Shown here piece by piece: positions 13,157 to 15,138 of a stretch of 15,138 bases of DNA. Location of the stretch: the NCBI GenBank assembly GCA_027317055.1, contig DAHVFK010000036.1:1-15138 (forward strand), given 5' to 3'. The translations under genes and the position numbers were made by a program. The DNA comes from Betaproteobacteria bacterium. Its GTDB lineage: Bacteria > Pseudomonadota > Gammaproteobacteria > Burkholderiales > SG8-39. The notes below the pieces were generated by a model that saw nothing but the letters and a program-made list of their open reading frames with translations, had not been told where the DNA came from and searched no databases. The number at the start of each line of letters is the position of its first letter. Position 1 is the stretch's first letter.

Positions 13157-13657
13157 TCAGTTCACGGCGGCGACCGGCTGCGAGCGCAGCGCAGCGATCT
13201 CGGCGCGCAGGCTCTCGAGCTCGCTTCGGTCGACGATGCCAAGCACCCAGTGGGTGAGGCGGCCGTCGGCGGCGCGCACTGCGCCCAGCGCCGCTTCGAT
13301 CTGCAGCGCGGCGCCATCCTTGCTCCAGGCGGGCAGCCGCCAGTGCGAAGCGGGCTCGCCGAACAGCCGCTGCGCAAGCGCCTCGTCGCCGCGGAACAGC
13401 AAATCGACCACCCCGCGCCCGCGCACCTCTGCCTCGCGATAACCGAAGAAGCGCTCGAACGCGGCGTTGACATAGGTCACCGGCCGTCCCGGCCCGTCGG
13501 CGTCGATCAGCGCCAGCGGCAAGCCGCAGGCCGACAGGGCAGCGCGTGAAAGTGCGCTGTCGGCGAGCAGACGGAACAGCGCCGGCGCCGCCTCGCGGCG
13601 CGCGCACACCGGGCGCCTCGGAGGGGGCATACGGCGCACTTTGTCAGCGAGTGTCAT
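13157..13657 (-). CDS. Short PAS-domain protein without an output domain
   Basis: A 166-residue protein from ATG 13657. A proline- and arginine-rich N-terminus (to about residue 25) is followed by one PAS domain (about 40-143): the RPVTYVNAAFERFFGYREAE stretch (58-77) is the PAS core helix region, and ADGRLTHWVLGIVDRSE (130-146) resembles the last strand and the PAC end. A short predicted coiled coil (ELESLRAEIAALRS) closes the protein. It resembles LOV-type PAS domains, but the flavin-binding cysteine position is Val83 (GRGVVDLLF), so LOV photochemistry is not expected. No kinase, GGDEF or DNA-binding domain is attached, so it may act by dimerising or binding a partner. The frame is open to 13747, but the extra residues look non-coding; the start is uncertain. 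It lies 102 nt downstream of the ybiB-like gene on the same strand. Confidence 0.75.
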   Translation of the reverse strand: MTLADKVRRMPPPRRPVCARREAAPALFRLLADSALSRAALSACGLPLALIDADGPGRPVTYVNAAFERFFGYREAEVRGRGVVDLLFRGDEALAQRLFGEPASHWRLPAWSKDGAALQIEAALGAVRAADGRLTHWVLGIVDRSELESLRAEIAALRSQPVAAVN

Positions 13658-13759
13658 GGGTTCACTATTGCCACGGATCGTGTGGCGCGGCAAGCAACCA
13701 CGACCCGCTAAGGGAGCGTTTTTTCGGCGGAACGTGACATACACCACGCCCCCGGCCGC

Positions 13760-14752
13760 TCAGGCGGCGGTCAAGGTATGGGCGCGAACCGCGACGATGG
13801 CTTTTGCCTGGTTGAAGTCTTCCGCATATCCGGTGCCGAACAGGCAGCACGCCAGCAGGTTCGCAATGGGTAGCGGCATGGGCTGCCTGCCGGCGAGGAC
13901 CTGTTCGATCCATGTGGCCGTGCTTCTAGCGTCCGGTTGCTCCGGCAACGCGCCGGCGCGCGCCACGCCCGCGGGCGCCGGCGGCGCGTGCCCGTCGAAC
14001 AACGTGACGCGCTCGCCGGCGTCGAACAGGATCATTGCCGGGCGCCGCAGCGGATCGGGGTAGGCCTCTCCTTCGCAGCCGTGGAACAGCAGCGCGTGTT
14101 CGCCCAGCGCCGCCAGCACCGCGGCCAGATCCTCGCATCGATCTTCGCTTCCGGCCGGAACCAGCTTAAGCGCCTCGCCGCCGAAAGGGTCGATCAAGGG
14201 TGCCACATCGCGCGCGCAGGTGGGCACGCCGAGGCGCGCCTGAAGCGAAACCAGCTGAGCGAGCGCGGGACAAAGCAGCGCGGTCGGCACGAACGCGATG
14301 CGCGAAGCGTCGAGCGCCTCGCGCGCATCGTTTAGCGTGGCGTTGGGAAACACATCCAGCTCGCGAAAAACGCTCGCGCTCGCGATGCTTCCCTGGCCCT
14401 CGAGCGGCCCGTGCACGACGACCGGAACGCCGAACCGCGCCAGCGCCACGGCCACCAGCGGCATGAGGTTCGCCTGTGTTCGCGCGCCGCAATAGCTGGG
14501 GATCGCGACCGGGCGCGGTCCCGCCGGGACGGCGAGACGAGTCAGGCGCGCCTGTGCCGCACGCCTGAATCCCGCCAGCTCCGGCGGCGCCGGCGGCCTG
14601 ATCGCCAGCACGCCGAGCAGCGCGCCCAGCTCGAATTCGCTGATACCGCCGTCGAGCACCGCCGAAAAGAGCTCGAGCGTTTCGGACTCGCTCAGGTTGT
14701 GCTCGCCTGCGTGCCGGCAGGCAAGTCTCTTGATCGCTTGAGGGACGAGCAT
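13760..14752 (-). CDS. ybiB: YbiB-like protein of the TrpD2 (anthranilate phosphoribosyltransferase-like) family
   Basis: A 330-residue protein with the nucleoside phosphorylase/phosphoribosyltransferase class III fold. The N-terminal helical domain (about 1-70) contains SEFELGALLGVLAIRP; the C-terminal domain has GARTQANLMPLVAVALARFG (89-108), VVVHGP, and GVPTCARDVAPLIDPFGGE (175-193). The GTGGD phosphoribosyl-pyrophosphate motif of true TrpD is replaced by CGARTQAN, and no trp genes are nearby, so it is not the tryptophan enzyme. E. coli YbiB (TrpD2) is a DNA-binding protein linked to the SOS response and lacks phosphoribosyltransferase activity; whether that holds here is unknown. The ATG at 14752 is preceded by AAGGAAG at good spacing on the minus strand. 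Length matches the family. Confidence 0.85.
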   Translation of the reverse strand: MLVPQAIKRLACRHAGEHNLSESETLELFSAVLDGGISEFELGALLGVLAIRPPAPPELAGFRRAAQARLTRLAVPAGPRPVAIPSYCGARTQANLMPLVAVALARFGVPVVVHGPLEGQGSIASASVFRELDVFPNATLNDAREALDASRIAFVPTALLCPALAQLVSLQARLGVPTCARDVAPLIDPFGGEALKLVPAGSEDRCEDLAAVLAALGEHALLFHGCEGEAYPDPLRRPAMILFDAGERVTLFDGHAPPAPAGVARAGALPEQPDARSTATWIEQVLAGRQPMPLPIANLLACCLFGTGYAEDFNQAKAIVAVRAHTLTAA

Positions 14753-14870
14753 CGCTTCCTTGTCAGCAATGGCCGTGCCATGGCGCGCATCGGGCGCAGA
14801 GCGCCGTTTGGCGGGGCTGGGGCGATGCCTCTTAGTGCACGCGCACGCGGGCGTGCATCGAATTGGTGCG
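14753..14870. other. Intergenic spacer with a GC-rich palindrome
   Basis: This 118-nt gap between two minus-strand genes contains the inverted repeat GCACGC-GG-GCGTGC (14843-14856), 15 nt beyond the stop codon of the upstream gene. It could be a weak terminator of that gene, but no T-run follows on the minus strand. I see no convincing promoter here for the ybiB-like gene. Confidence 0.3.
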
Positions 14871-15138
14871 CTAGTGCGCCTGTCGCGGACGCGACGAGAG
14901 GGAATAGCAGAAGCGGCGCAGGCGACCGAGGTCTTCAGTTTCGATCGCCTGGTGCAGGAAGGTCATGTTACGTTCGATCTCGGCCTGGTAGAGGTTGGGT
15001 CCGTCGAAGTGCGCTGCGGCAAAGCGTTCGACGCCGCCGAGCTTGGTGCTGATGCGATGGCGAACGACGTACTCGTAGAACCCCGGCGTCTTGTACATCA
15101 GGTCCTCGGGAGAGGCGTAGCGCACTATCTCGCGTCCG
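14871..15138 (-). CDS. C-terminal part of an unrecognised protein, runs off the window
   Basis: The minus-strand frame is open from the window edge to TAG at 14871-14873 and shows about 88 residues. It reads through a GTG at 15125 that is more likely an internal Val codon than a start, because the frame stays open upstream (residues GREI). The visible part is soluble and mixed in charge, with TPGFYEYVVRHRISTKLGG and FDGPNLYQAEIERNMTFLHQ followed by a basic tail. The composition looks like genuine coding sequence, but I do not recognise the family and give no function. It is on the same strand as the ybiB-like gene, 118 nt upstream of it. Confidence 0.65.
   Translation of the reverse strand, partial: GREIVRYASPEDLMYKTPGFYEYVVRHRISTKLGGVERFAAAHFDGPNLYQAEIERNMTFLHQAIETEDLGRLRRFCYSLSSRPRQAH

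Noticed and set aside
13658..13747. Longer N-terminus of the PAS protein starting at 13747
   Set aside because: The extra 30 residues show no PAS-related or signal-peptide features; ATG 13657 is the more natural start, although this is not certain.
13760..14752. Tryptophan-pathway anthranilate phosphoribosyltransferase (trpD)
   Set aside because: The GTGGD motif is missing and no trp genes are nearby; the YbiB/TrpD2 group fits better.

Overview
The window is about 15 kb of dense, GC-rich bacterial chromosome. The gene content suggests a Betaproteobacterium, probably of the Burkholderiales or a related order: a YbdK-type carboxylate-amine ligase, a TRAP transporter with a Tat-exported binding protein, a YbiB-type TrpD2 protein, and GC-rich third codon positions. 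This assignment comes from familiarity with the proteins and has not been checked by a search. No tRNA, rRNA, insertion sequence, CRISPR array or phage gene was seen.

Layout. (1) Positions 1-888 hold the 3' part of a YbdK-like glutamate-cysteine ligase gene; its N-terminus lies outside the window. (2) Positions 961-8238 hold a ten-gene operon for a multisubunit cation/proton antiporter of the Mrp/Mnh superfamily, preceded by a plausible sigma-70 promoter (896-924). The order is E, F, G, a fused MbhD-MbhE protein (the free-standing tail of MrpA), B, C, D1, D2, a small two-helix protein, D3. Almost every junction overlaps or abuts. (3) Positions 8290-13146 hold a TRAP operon: a near-consensus promoter, a leader of about 125 nt, dctP, a strong hairpin with a T-rich tail between dctP and dctQ, dctQ, dctM, an amidase-signature hydrolase and a 55-residue membrane protein. 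(4) Positions 13157 to the end are transcribed from the minus strand: a small PAS protein, a YbiB/TrpD2 protein, and the C-terminal end of an unrecognised protein that runs off the window.

How it works together. The first seven genes of the antiporter operon follow the same order as subunits MbhA-H of the archaeal membrane-bound hydrogenase, but no hydrogenase or other redox arm follows and there is no full-length MrpA. Instead there are three NuoL/M/N-like ion-channel subunits and a small unassigned protein. D1 and D2 keep all the expected charged channel residues. D3 has Asn in place of the TM7 lysine and carries a C-terminal extension resembling the lateral helix region of NuoL. This operon is the most interesting object in the window. 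The TRAP operon probably imports an organic acid or amide using an ion gradient, and the co-transcribed amidase may act on that compound or a related one; the substrate cannot be read from sequence.
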